Notes: generated by a model from the sequence alone, not told the origin. A DNA stretch of 48,376 nt from Amycolatopsis tucumanensis (GCF_021654135.1 NZ_JAKGSD010000053.1:9015-57390); one strand, 5' to 3'. Positions 17,082 to 25,160 are shown, numbered from the stretch's first letter. A program made the numbers and translations.

Positions 17082-17095
17082 TGCACATTTGTGCA
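17082..17095. promoter_or_regulatory. Palindromic operator B (SorC-type regulator candidate)
   Basis: TGCACATTTGTGCA: the reverse complement of operator A, centred 82 bases away. It lies upstream of the candidate DRL promoter and just beyond the srl terminator. Confidence 0.65.
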
Positions 17096-17107
17096 CGACG
17101 GAGAATG

Positions 17108-17144
17108 AAAAAGGGCCGGCTCCCACAATGGAAGCCGGCCCTTT
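17108..17144 (-). terminator. Rho-independent terminator of the srl-type PTS operon
   Basis: A perfect 12-bp stem (17110-17121 with 17133-17144, core AGGGCCGGCT) encloses an 11-base loop. On the minus strand it is followed by a run of five T. It lies 13 bases beyond the gutM-like stop and separates the PTS operon from the DRL operon. Confidence 0.85.
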
Positions 17145-17156
17145 CCGCGCCGGAAT

Positions 17157-17546
17157 TCAGGCGGCCGCGCGTTGTCCCGCGGTCAGCCGGGACACCATCG
17201 TCAGCGCGTCGGCGGCGGCCTTGGCCACGGCCTTCGACGGCGCCCGTTCGGTGAGCGTGCCGAGTGGCCCGGCCAGCTCCGGGCGTTCCCGGAACCGGGC
17301 GAACACCGACGCGCCCTCCATGACCAGTGCCCTGGTCACCGCGTTCCGCCGCCGGTCGACCACCAGCAGCACCACCGCGCCGCGCAGCTTGCCCTTGGCC
17401 CGCCCGGTCACCAGCAGCACGCCGCCGCGGTTCTCCTCCGCCGCGACCTGGTTGACCACCCGGGCGTACCGCATGTGCTGGCGGTAGCTGAAGAAACCCG
17501 CCACCGCGAACCCGGCGACCAGGATCGCGGCGGCCTGCCAGGTCAC
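17157..17546 (-). CDS. gutM: GutM/SrlM-like glucitol operon activator homologue
   Basis: A 129-residue protein with one N-terminal membrane helix (AAAILVAGFAVAGFFSYRQ) followed by a soluble domain containing the family segment EENRGGVLLVTGRAKGKLRGAVVLLVVD. GutM-family proteins accompany glucitol-type PTS operons and were first described as activators, although the membrane anchor suggests a link to the permease. The GTG start overlaps the EIIA stop (GTGA). Last gene of the operon, followed by a terminator. Confidence 0.78.
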   Translation of the reverse strand: MTWQAAAILVAGFAVAGFFSYRQHMRYARVVNQVAAEENRGGVLLVTGRAKGKLRGAVVLLVVDRRRNAVTRALVMEGASVFARFRERPELAGPLGTLTERAPSKAVAKAAADALTMVSRLTAGQRAAA

Positions 17547-17920
17547 GTCGTGCTCCCGCCGCTGAGCGTCAGCGTCGCCCCGGCGGCGGGCAGCGACACC
17601 GTCCCCCTGCCGTGCACCGCGCCGGGCAGCAGCGTGGTGCCCTCGTCCGGGTTGAGGTAGACCACGATGTGCCCCAGCGTCTGCAGGTTCTCGTGGGCGC
17701 GCTCGCCGACCGCGGTCAGTTCGACCTCCGCGTCGCCGAGCCGGAAGATGTCGCCGACGCGCACCTCCCGTTCCGGCTTCGCGGCGGGGGAATGCACGAC
17801 GCTGACGCTTTCCAGCGCGTCCGGGATGGGATCGGCGTAGAGGATCACCACACCGCCGTCCACCATGTCCTGCGCCTCCTCGCCGGCCCGCAGGATCGTG
17901 CTCTCGTAGTACACCGTCAT
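17543..17920 (-). CDS. srlB: PTS glucitol/sorbitol-type EIIA component
   Basis: A 125-residue EIIA of the glucitol family (PTSIIA_gutA). It shows the N-terminal TVYYESTILRAGEEAQDMVDG-type segment, the central VVHSPAAKPEREVRVGDIFRLGD and LGHIVVYLNPD near residue 90. It accepts phosphate from HPr on a histidine and passes it to EIIB. ATG 17920 is chosen over GTG 17929 because GAGG lies 8 bases upstream. It sits 10 bases after EIIBC and overlaps GutM. Confidence 0.9.
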   Translation of the reverse strand: MTVYYESTILRAGEEAQDMVDGGVVILYADPIPDALESVSVVHSPAAKPEREVRVGDIFRLGDAEVELTAVGERAHENLQTLGHIVVYLNPDEGTTLLPGAVHGRGTVSLPAAGATLTLSGGSTT

Positions 17921-17930
17921 CGTCGACACC

Positions 17931-18956
17931 TCACAGTCCGAAGCTCGCGCCCCAGGCGATGATGACCGCCAGCGGCGCCGTGATCAACCGGCTGATCAGC
18001 ACCGCGGGGGTGCCGACCGCGACGGTCTCGGGTTTCGCCTCGCCGAGCGCGAGGCCGACCGGGATGAAGTCGCAGCCCACCTGCCCGTTGATGGCGAACA
18101 ACGTCGGCAGGGCGTACTGCACGGGCAGCGCGCCGATCGCGATCTGGCTGCCCATCAGCGTGCCGACCACCTGCGCGATCGCCGCGCCGGGCCCGAGGAT
18201 GGGGGACAGGAACGGCAGCGACACCACGAGCGAGATCACGACCAGCCCGAGCGGGTTGCTCGCGATCGGGGACAGCACGTTCGCGATCCCGCGGGCGATC
18301 CCGGTGTAGTTCACGATGCCCAGCAGCAGGCTGACGTAGGCCATGAACGGCAGGATCGTGGTGAGCGTCAGCTCGACCGTCTGCCTGCCCGAGGCCAGCA
18401 TCGTGTTCACGAACGAGCCGACGCCCGAGCCGAACTTCACGAACACCCCGGACACCGAGTCGAACGCGCGCCCGAACCCCGTCGACTGCCCGCCGGTGAC
18501 CGTCGCCGCGACGTCCCGGGCCGACGGGCGTTCGTCCCGCGGCGGCACCTTCGGCGGCGCGGTGCCCGTCTCGCCGTCCGCCTCGGTCACCTCCTTGACG
18601 CCGACGGCGGAGACGAACAGCTCCTCGGTGATGAACTTCGCCAGCGGACCGCCCGGCGCGCCGGGGTAGACGTCCACAGTGGGCAGTCCCTTGCGCGGGT
18701 ACACGCCGATGCGGGCGGTGCCACCGCAGTTGATCACCGCGGCGACCACCTCGTCGTCCGGCACGGAGGTGTGGAACCCGTCCACCGCCTCGGCGCCGGT
18801 GAGCTCCGCGATCCGCGCCGCCACCGGGTGGATGCCGCCGCCGGTCACGGACAGGACCTTGTCGCGCTTGCCGTCGACCCGCAGCAGCAGGCCCTTGCCC
18901 CAGCCGCCTTCGCCGGGGCGGACGAACACCGCGCGGGTGGTGTGGGTCTCGGTCAT
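17931..18956 (-). CDS. srlE: PTS glucitol/sorbitol-type EIIBC component
   Basis: A 341-residue protein joining EIIB to the C-terminal half of the permease. Residues 1-120 form EIIB with the phosphocysteine in INCGGTARIGVYP. A charged linker (about 130-165) precedes the EIIC2 membrane region, with segments such as LTTILPFMAYVSLLLGIVNYTG, LPFLSPILGPGAAIAQVVG and QVGCDFIPVGLALGEAKPETV. It transports and phosphorylates the sugar or polyol together with srlA and srlB. ATG 18956 overlaps the srlA stop (ATGA). No sorbitol-6-phosphate dehydrogenase is in the cluster, so the substrate is probably not sorbitol. Confidence 0.9.
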   Translation of the reverse strand: MTETHTTRAVFVRPGEGGWGKGLLLRVDGKRDKVLSVTGGGIHPVAARIAELTGAEAVDGFHTSVPDDEVVAAVINCGGTARIGVYPRKGLPTVDVYPGAPGGPLAKFITEELFVSAVGVKEVTEADGETGTAPPKVPPRDERPSARDVAATVTGGQSTGFGRAFDSVSGVFVKFGSGVGSFVNTMLASGRQTVELTLTTILPFMAYVSLLLGIVNYTGIARGIANVLSPIASNPLGLVVISLVVSLPFLSPILGPGAAIAQVVGTLMGSQIAIGALPVQYALPTLFAINGQVGCDFIPVGLALGEAKPETVAVGTPAVLISRLITAPLAVIIAWGASFGL

Positions 18957-19588
18957 TTCGCACCCGCCTTGGCCGCCTCGAACTGCCGGTCGAAGTCCGC
19001 GAACACCTCGGTCCGCCCGGTCCGCTTGATCATGAACGCGGTGATCCGCTCGGTGACCACGCCGCGGATGAAGATCACCACGATGCCGACCAGGAAGTAC
19101 CGCAGCGCCAGCGGCACCGTCGACTGCCCGAGCTGGGCCACGCCGTTGGCCACGCCCAGCCAGACGAACAGCTCGCCGGCGTTGGCGTAGGGGAAGAACG
19201 TCGTCACCGGGTGCACGAACGACACCGCGGAGTCGTAGAACGCCGGCTTGTGCCGCTCCGGCAGGAACCGGCCGAACGAGTAGGCCATCGGGTTGGTCAG
19301 CATGAGCACGGCCAGCACCGGCATGATCGTGTAGCGCGTGATCCACCACCGCGCCGACCACCGGACGGCTCTGGTGACGCGCTGCTCGCCGATGAACGTG
19401 GTGATCGCGTACATCGCGGTCAGCAGGACGATCAGGGTGGGCAGAATGCCGGTCACCAGGCTCACGAACTGCTCGCCGGAGGCGTTGAACAGCCCGATGA
19501 AGTGGCTGCCGAGCCACTCGAGGACACCGAGGGGACCGGAACTGGACCCGGTGTCCGCCTGCTGCGCCATTACAGCAAGCTCCTCCAT
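18953..19588 (-). CDS. srlA: PTS glucitol/sorbitol-type EIIC component
   Basis: A 211-residue permease subunit with four or five membrane helices (for example VTGILPTLIVLLTAMYAIT and VPLALRYFLVGIVVIFI). The conserved region NPMAYSFGRFLPERHKPAFY and FVHPVTTFFPYANAGELFVW is typical of glucitol EIIC. The start at 19588 has a strong AAGGAGG site 7 bases upstream; an internal ATG six codons later is weaker. First gene of the operon srlA-srlE-srlB-gutM, with operator C 38 bases upstream. Confidence 0.9.
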   Translation of the reverse strand: MEELAVMAQQADTGSSSGPLGVLEWLGSHFIGLFNASGEQFVSLVTGILPTLIVLLTAMYAITTFIGEQRVTRAVRWSARWWITRYTIMPVLAVLMLTNPMAYSFGRFLPERHKPAFYDSAVSFVHPVTTFFPYANAGELFVWLGVANGVAQLGQSTVPLALRYFLVGIVVIFIRGVVTERITAFMIKRTGRTEVFADFDRQFEAAKAGAK

Positions 19589-19625
19589 ATTTTCCTCCTT
19601 GTCGGCCCCCTGAGCCAAACGCGTC

Positions 19626-19639
19626 TGCACATAAGTGCA
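19626..19639. promoter_or_regulatory. Palindromic operator C (SorC-type regulator candidate)
   Basis: TGCACATAAGTGCA: arms TGCAC and GTGCA around ATAA, matching operators A and B in the outer five bases. It lies between the divergent srlA (19588) and ptsH (19717) starts. A TTGACA at 19654-19659 nearby could be a -35 of the rightward promoter. Confidence 0.6.
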
Positions 19640-19716
19640 AAGCTTCTTCACGTTTGACAGTGATGTGTGTAACATGCCGGTCCAGCGGGTCACAACCCCC
19701 GACGCGAAGGAGCGAC

Positions 19717-19980
19717 ATGCCTGAGATCAGAGTCCGGATCGCCTCGCCGGTCGGCCTGCACGCCCGGCCCGCGAGCCAGTTCGTCAAGGCCGCGGCCCGG
19801 CACGGCGGACCGGTCTCCATCGCGCGGCCGGGCGCCGAACCCGTCGACGCCCGCAGCATGCTTTCGGTGCTGAGCCTGGCGATCGGGCACGGCGAGGAGG
19901 TCGTGATCAGCGCCGAAGGGGACGACGCCGACGCGACGCTCGCCGAGCTGTCCCGGCTGGTGTCCACCGCGGACGCCTGA
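19717..19980 (+). CDS. ptsH: HPr phosphocarrier protein
   Basis: An 87-residue HPr. The phosphorylated His15 lies in VGLHARPAS. The region RSMLSVLSLAI with Ser47 corresponds to the regulatory Ser46 loop of other HPrs, though HPr kinase control cannot be assumed in actinomycetes. It carries phosphate from EI (20934) to EIIA (17543). ATG 19717 has a GAAGGAG site; an upstream in-frame ATG at 19654 is part of the control region. The stop shares an A with the next start (TGATG). Confidence 0.93.
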   Translation: MPEIRVRIASPVGLHARPASQFVKAAARHGGPVSIARPGAEPVDARSMLSVLSLAIGHGEEVVISAEGDDADATLAELSRLVSTADA

Positions 19981-20921
19981 TGCCGCCGCCCCGCGAACAA
20001 CAGCTGCTCGTCAAGGCGGCGCGGCTGTACTACGAGGAAGGCCGGTCGCAGCACCAGATCGCCGAGACACTGGGCGTCAGCCGTTCCAGCGTGTCCCGGA
20101 TGCTGACCGCGGCGCGGGAGCGCGGCATCGTGCAGATCCGCATCAACGACCCCGCCGGGCGGGACCTGGACACCGAAGGCGAGCTGGCGGCGCGGTTCGG
20201 GTTGCGGGACTGCCGGGTCGCGGAGAACGCCGCGGGGGAGCGGCCGCTGCCGCGCGTCGGTGAGCTCGGCGCGCGGTGGCTGCTGGAGAACGTCCACTCC
20301 GGACAGCGGGTCGGGGTGTCGTGGGGCCGCAGCCTGCAGGCGGTCGTGCAGCACGTGCCCGAGGAGAGCGCGCTCGACGTCGAGGTGCTGCCGCTCGTCG
20401 GCGGCCTGTCGTCGGTGGAATCGGCGATCAGCGGCGAGGAGCTGGTCCGCGACCTGGCCGCGCGACTCGGCGGCCGGTTCCAGCTGCTGCACGCACCCGC
20501 GTTGCTGACTTCCCGGGCAGGTCGGGACATCCTGCTCGCCGAACCGTCCATCCGGGACGCTCTGGACCGGGCGCGCAAGGTGCACGTGGCGGTCGTCGGC
20601 ATCGGCAGCGTCGGGGTCGGGTCCTCGGCGGCCCTGCTCACGGCGATGGAGCTGACGCCGGAGGAACGCGCGAAGTTCGAGGGACACCACCCGGTGGGGG
20701 ACTTCTGCGCGCGGTTCTTCGACGCCGACGGGCGCCCGGTGCCGGGGCCGGTCGACGACCGGGTGATCAGCACGACGTTCGCCGACCTGGCAGGCATCCC
20801 CACGGTGGCGGGTGTCGCGGCCGGGGCGGAAAAGGCGCGCGGCACGCTGGGCGCGCTGCGCACCGGTGTCCTCGACGTCCTGATCTGCGACCAGTCGCTG
20901 GCCGGCGCCCTGCTCGACTGA
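19980..20921 (+). CDS. SorC/DeoR-type sugar-binding transcriptional regulator
   Basis: A 313-residue SorC-family regulator. Residues 5-55 form an HTH (VKAARLYYEEGRSQHQIAET, then VSRSSVSRMLTAARERGIV). Residues 60-310 form the phosphosugar-binding domain, with GVSWGRSLQAVV, EVLPLVGGL and VAVVGIGSVGVGSS. Members bind a phosphorylated sugar, usually the product of the adjacent PTS or its catabolite. It is co-transcribed between ptsH and ptsI. The three TGCAC-N4-GTGCA palindromes at 17000, 17082 and 19626 are the likely binding sites, making it local regulator of both minus-strand operons and probably its own. Confidence 0.88.
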   Translation: MPPPREQQLLVKAARLYYEEGRSQHQIAETLGVSRSSVSRMLTAARERGIVQIRINDPAGRDLDTEGELAARFGLRDCRVAENAAGERPLPRVGELGARWLLENVHSGQRVGVSWGRSLQAVVQHVPEESALDVEVLPLVGGLSSVESAISGEELVRDLAARLGGRFQLLHAPALLTSRAGRDILLAEPSIRDALDRARKVHVAVVGIGSVGVGSSAALLTAMELTPEERAKFEGHHPVGDFCARFFDADGRPVPGPVDDRVISTTFADLAGIPTVAGVAAGAEKARGTLGALRTGVLDVLICDQSLAGALLD

Positions 20922-20933
20922 AAGGTGTTGCGC

Positions 20934-22535
20934 ATGCTGGGAACGAGGTTGTCCGGGGTCGCGGTGAGCCCGGGACGCGCGAGTGGCCCGGTGGTGCGGG
21001 TCGCCGAGCCGCTGGGCGAACCCCCGCGCACCCCGGCGCCCGCCGATCCCGCGGCCGACGCGGCGCGGATCGCGCCCGCCGCGGCGGCCGTCGCACGGCG
21101 GCTGGAGGAGCTTGCTGGCAGCGCGGAGGGCGAGGCGGCGGACATCCTGTTCACCACCGCGGCGATGGCGAACGACCCCGGGCTGGTCGCCGAGGCCGAG
21201 CGGCTGGTCACCGTCGAAGGCGTGCCCGCGCCGCGCGCGGTGCACGAGGCCGCGGACGGGTTCGCCCGCTCGCTGGCCGCCGCCGGCGGGTACCTCGCCG
21301 AGCGCGTGCGGGACATTCAGGACGTGCGGGACCGCATCGTGGCCGAACTGCTCGGCGTCGAGCCGCCTGGGGTGCCGGAGCTGGCGTCGCCGAGCGTGCT
21401 GGTCGCCCGCGATCTCGCGCCTGCCGACACCGCCGGGCTCGACCCGGCGAAGGTGCTGGCGCTGGTGACCGAGCAGGGCGGGCCGACCAGCCACACCGCG
21501 ATCCTGGCGCGGGCGCTGGGAATCCCCGCCGTCGTCGCGGTGCGCGGCCTGTTGGCCTGCGAGGCCGAGGCGCTTGTCGTCGACGGCGACACCGGCGTCG
21601 TCGAGCCGGCCGACCCGCGCGGGCCGGTGGTGGCCGCGGACCGGCGGGCGGCGGCGGAGTGGAACGGGGTGGGCGCGACGGCGGACGGGCGCCGGGTCCG
21701 GATCCTCGGCAACGTCGGTTCGGTGGCCGACGCCCGCGCTGCCGCGGAAGCGGGCGCCGAGGGGATCGGCTTGTTCCGCACGGAGTTCTGTTACCTGGAC
21801 GCGCCGTCCGAGCCTTCGGTGACCGAGCAGCGTGCGGCGTATGCGGCAGTGCTCGCGCCGTTCGCCGGGAAGCCCGTGGTGGTGCGGACGCTGGACGCGG
21901 GGGCGGACAAGCCGCTGGCGTTCCTGGCCCCGGAGCCCGAACCGAACCCCGCGCTGGGGGTGCGGGGCGTGCGCGTCGCGTTCGCCCGGCCGGAGGTGCT
22001 GGACCGCCAGCTCGAAGCGATCGCCGCCGCGGCCGCCGAGTCGGGTGCGGAAGTGTCGGTGATGGCGCCGATGGTGGCGACGGCCGCGGAGGCGGCGTGG
22101 TTCGCGGAGCGGGCGCGGGCCGCCGGGATCGCGCGGGCCGGGGTGATGATCGAGGTGCCCGCGGCGGCGCTGGCCGCGCGGGAGATCCTGGAGGTGGCAG
22201 ATTTCGTGTCGGTGGGCACCAACGACCTCGCGCAGTACACGTTCGCCGCCGACCGCCAGCTCGGCGCGGTGGCCGCGTTGAACGATCCGTGGCAGCCGGC
22301 GCTGCTCCGGCTGTTGGCCCTGGTCGGCGAGGCGGCGCGGGATGCCGGCAAACCGGCCGGAGTGTGCGGGGAGGCGGCGGCGGACCCGCGCCTGGCGCGC
22401 GTGCTGACCGGCCTCGGGATGACGAGCCTGTCGATGACCGCGGCCGCCATTCGCCCGGTCGGAGCCACCCTGGCAACGGCGACGTTCGCCGACTGCGAGG
22501 CGGAGGCCCGCCGCGCGCTGGGGTCTGGTGCCTGA
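20934..22535 (+). CDS. ptsI: PTS enzyme I (phosphoenolpyruvate-protein phosphotransferase)
   Basis: A 533-residue EI (about 550-575 usual). The phosphorylated His187 lies in QGGPTSHTAILARALGIPA. PEP-site motifs are GIGLFRTEFCYLD and GTNDLAQYTFAADRQ. The catalytic Cys is in AGVCGEAAADPRL, followed by GMTSLSMTAAAIRPV. ATG 20934 with AAAGG 8 bases before it is preferred over GTG 20925. Together with ptsH and the EII genes this makes the PTS self-sufficient. Confidence 0.93.
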   Translation: MLGTRLSGVAVSPGRASGPVVRVAEPLGEPPRTPAPADPAADAARIAPAAAAVARRLEELAGSAEGEAADILFTTAAMANDPGLVAEAERLVTVEGVPAPRAVHEAADGFARSLAAAGGYLAERVRDIQDVRDRIVAELLGVEPPGVPELASPSVLVARDLAPADTAGLDPAKVLALVTEQGGPTSHTAILARALGIPAVVAVRGLLACEAEALVVDGDTGVVEPADPRGPVVAADRRAAAEWNGVGATADGRRVRILGNVGSVADARAAAEAGAEGIGLFRTEFCYLDAPSEPSVTEQRAAYAAVLAPFAGKPVVVRTLDAGADKPLAFLAPEPEPNPALGVRGVRVAFARPEVLDRQLEAIAAAAAESGAEVSVMAPMVATAAEAAWFAERARAAGIARAGVMIEVPAAALAAREILEVADFVSVGTNDLAQYTFAADRQLGAVAALNDPWQPALLRLLALVGEAARDAGKPAGVCGEAAADPRLARVLTGLGMTSLSMTAAAIRPVGATLATATFADCEAEARRALGSGA

Positions 22536-22538
22536 GCC

Positions 22539-23315
22539 GTGGCCCGATCGCCGGAGGCCGGCCGGCTGCTGACCGCCGATGGCCGCTGGTTCAGCGCGGC
22601 GTGGCTCCACTCCAAGGCGGTCGTGCCCTTCGCCACTCCGTTCGGCGCCGACGACCAGGTGCTGGAGAGGTTCCGGGACGGCGCGCGTGCGGTCGGTGCG
22701 GCATCGGTGTTCGTCTTTCCCCTCGGCGATGAGCGCCCGCGGGTGCTCGGCGACGTAGATCCTCTCGGTGTGCGCGGTGAGGTCCTGCTCGCTGTGCCCA
22801 ACCGGGACGGGGCGTTGCTCATCACGGACGCGCGGTACTCCCTCCTGGCGGGTACCGGGGAGTTCCTCGCCGCCGCAGTGCCGTGGGGCGTCGATCGGGC
22901 GCGTGCGCATTTCGGCCGAGACGCCCGGCGGCTGGCGGAGGTGTATCCGGAGCTGCTCGAAGTGGCGACGCGACTACCGCCCGCCCGGCCGGTGCTGGCG
23001 TCGCCGAGTGAGGTCGAGCCTGGCTCCGCGCTCGCCGGGAAAGTGCGGCTGATGGAATCGTTCGCGGAAGGCTCGATCGCGGCGCCCGATTTCGCGCGAG
23101 CCTGGCTGACCGCGCGCCGTCGGAGACCGCGCCAGGAGGAGCTGCTCGACGAGCCGTTCGAACGCCTGCTCGCGGAGGTGTTCTTCCTGCTCGAGGACTA
23201 CGTGATCGATCCCGCGCTGCGCGACCCTGGCGACCTGACGGACGAAGACCTCCTCCACGGAGTGCAAGCCGTCGTGCAACGACTCCGGCTGTTGGAGGCA
23301 CCTGATCGCGGCTAG
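22539..23315 (+). CDS. Unknown N-terminal domain with C-terminal colicin D immunity-like domain
   Basis: A 258-residue protein. The C-terminal 90 residues (VRLMESFAEGSIAAPDFARA through VFFLLEDYVIDPALRDPGDL) resemble the colicin D-type immunity fold: a helical protein with an acidic EDYVxDPxLRD motif. The N-terminal part (residues 1-150, with FSAAWLHSKAVVPFATPFG and a beta-rich stretch) is not recognised. The GTG start lies 3 bases after the ptsI stop without a good ribosome site, so it is probably read through from ptsI; no functional link to the PTS is evident. No partner toxin is visible nearby. The stop codon is part of a CTAG that borders an IS630 remnant. Confidence 0.55.
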   Translation: MARSPEAGRLLTADGRWFSAAWLHSKAVVPFATPFGADDQVLERFRDGARAVGAASVFVFPLGDERPRVLGDVDPLGVRGEVLLAVPNRDGALLITDARYSLLAGTGEFLAAAVPWGVDRARAHFGRDARRLAEVYPELLEVATRLPPARPVLASPSEVEPGSALAGKVRLMESFAEGSIAAPDFARAWLTARRRRPRQEELLDEPFERLLAEVFFLLEDYVIDPALRDPGDLTDEDLLHGVQAVVQRLRLLEAPDRG

Positions 23316-23488
23316 TGTCCTGAGTGGTTAGTTCGTCGGCAGTAGGCGGCGAGGGAGTCGAGGATCTGGTCGGCGGTGCGGGTCCAGACGCAGGGCCTGG
23401 GGTGGTGTTCCATTGCCGGATCCAGCCGCGGATGTCGCGTTCGAGGGCGGTGACTGAGCGTTGAACGCCGCGCGGTGTTCGATCCACC
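23312..23488 (-). pseudogene. IS630-family transposase C-terminal remnant, frameshifted
   Basis: On the minus strand, RSVTALERDIRGWIRQWNTTP is followed, after a one-base frame change near 23415, by RPCVWTRTADQILDSLAAYC, a few further residues and a TAG stop at 23312. This is the typical end of IS630-type transposases (W-N-x-x-P-x-P-x-V-W-T-x-T-A-D). Only about the last 55-60 residues survive; the DDE catalytic core is absent. The remnant ends exactly at CTAG, compatible with the TA target preference of this family. Confidence 0.75.
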
Positions 23489-23563
23489 CTCGGCGCAGGC
23501 CGCCGGGTCCGGCCCTTCAGCGTTCGACGTTCGTCGTCGGACAGGTCAGTGGCGCCAAGACCC

Positions 23564-25039
23564 TTAATCCGGCCAGCTGTGCACCGGCTCGTTCGTGTGC
23601 ATGTGCTCCCGGTACTCGCCGACCAGGGTGCGCAGCGTGTCGAACCTGTCGAGGCCCGTCGTGTCGAACAGGCGGTGGAAACGTCGTTGCTGCCAGCCCG
23701 CGCCGGTGGTGCCGGTCAGGCAGCGCTGCTCGATCACGCCCAGCAGCCGGTCGCGTTCGGCGGCGTCGACGTCCCACTTGCGCAGCCCCTCGTCGGCCAT
23801 CGGCAGCAGCCGTCGCAGGACCAGTTCCGCGACCGGGACGGTGCCCAGCCCCGGCCAGTAGATCGAGGCGTCGATGCCGTTGCGCGCGCAGGCGTGGAAG
23901 TTCTCCTCCGCCGCGCTGAACGACATCCGGGTCCAAATCGGACGCTCGTCCTCGGCCAGGGTGCGCACGAGTCCGAAGTAGAACGCACCGTTGGCCATCG
24001 TGTCGATGACCGTGGGACCGGCGGGCAGGACCCGGTTCTCCACCCGGAGGTGCGCCCGGTCGCGGGTGACCGCGTAGATCGGCCGGTTCCAGCGGTAGAT
24101 CGTGCCGTTGTGCAGCCGCAACTCCTGCAGCGACGGCGTGTCGCCCCGGTCGAGCACCTCGAACGGGTCCTCCTCGGAGCAAATCGGCAGCAGCGCGGAG
24201 AAGTACCGCGCGTTCTCCTCGAACAGGTCGAAGATCGAGGTGATCCACCGCTCGCCGAACCACACGCGCGGCCGCACGCCCTGTGCCTTCAGCTCCTCGC
24301 GGCGGGTGTCGGTGGCCTGCTCGAACAGGGCGATGCGCGTCTCGGCCCACAGGTGCTTGCCCAGCAGGAACGGCGAGTTCGCGCCGACCGCGACCTGCAC
24401 CCCGGCGATCGCCTGCGCGGCGTTCCAGTAGGCGGGGAACTGCGCGGGACTCACCTGCAGGTGGAACTGGGTGCTCGTGCACGCCGCCTCGGGCACGATC
24501 GTGTCGCACGTGGCCCGCAGGCGTTCGACGCCGTCGATGGCGATGTGCAGGTCCTCGCCCCGCTCGGCCAGGATCTGGTCGTTGAGCAGCTCGTACCGCG
24601 GGTTCAGCGACAGCGACGCGCCGGTCAGGTGGTCCTGCCGCAGGGTGGGCAGGATGCCGACCATGATCAGGTGCGCGCCGATGCGGTTGGCGTTCGCTTC
24701 GGCGGAGTTCAGGCTGGCGCGCACGTCGTCCTCGAACGTCTTCGCGCCGTCGCCGTTGAGCCGGCGGGGCGAGACGTTGATCTCGAGGTTCCACTGGCCC
24801 AGCTCGGTCTGGAAGTCCGGGTCGGCGATGGCCTCCAGCGTCCTGGCGTTGCACATCGTCGGCTCGCCGCGCTCGTCGACCAGGTTGAGCTCGATCTCCA
24901 GCCCGGTCATCGGCCGCTCGAACTCGAAGTGCGACTCCCGCAGCATGCGTGCGAACGCCTCCAGGCAGCGCCGCAACCGGGCCCGGTACCTCGTGCGGTC
25001 GGCCCTCGTGAAGGTGTGCTGCCCGACTTCCTCGCCCAT
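23564..25039 (-). CDS. Glutamate-cysteine ligase family (GCS2/YbdK-type) carboxylate-amine ligase
   Basis: A 491-residue ATP-dependent ligase of the GCS2 family. Family features are TGLEIELNLVDERGEPTMCN near residue 45, LGQWNLEINVSPRRL near residue 80, STQFHLQVSPAQFPAYWNAA in the middle, and the acidic metal-binding residues in these strands. It probably joins an amino group to the gamma-carboxylate of glutamate or a similar acid. Actinomycetes normally use mycothiol rather than glutathione, so cysteine need not be the substrate and no ergothioneine genes flank it. ATG 25039 has a GGAGGG site. Standing alone between an IS scar and a secreted-protein gene. Confidence 0.82.
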   Translation of the reverse strand: MGEEVGQHTFTRADRTRYRARLRRCLEAFARMLRESHFEFERPMTGLEIELNLVDERGEPTMCNARTLEAIADPDFQTELGQWNLEINVSPRRLNGDGAKTFEDDVRASLNSAEANANRIGAHLIMVGILPTLRQDHLTGASLSLNPRYELLNDQILAERGEDLHIAIDGVERLRATCDTIVPEAACTSTQFHLQVSPAQFPAYWNAAQAIAGVQVAVGANSPFLLGKHLWAETRIALFEQATDTRREELKAQGVRPRVWFGERWITSIFDLFEENARYFSALLPICSEEDPFEVLDRGDTPSLQELRLHNGTIYRWNRPIYAVTRDRAHLRVENRVLPAGPTVIDTMANGAFYFGLVRTLAEDERPIWTRMSFSAAEENFHACARNGIDASIYWPGLGTVPVAELVLRRLLPMADEGLRKWDVDAAERDRLLGVIEQRCLTGTTGAGWQQRRFHRLFDTTGLDRFDTLRTLVGEYREHMHTNEPVHSWPD

Positions 25040-25160
25040 GCGACCCTCCGGATCCCTGCATTGTCCCACCGGACGACCGGCGGCACAGCGGATACGAGGA
25101 GTGACGGGGTGGGCCGCGAGCGGCGCTACCGCTCGCGGCCCCGGAGACCCGGCGAGCGCG

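Noticed and set aside
18957..22910. Minus-strand frame upstream of srlE, open for over 1300 codons
   Set aside because: Antisense to ptsI, SorC and srlA; only the srlE part (17931-18956) has family motifs and a coupled start.
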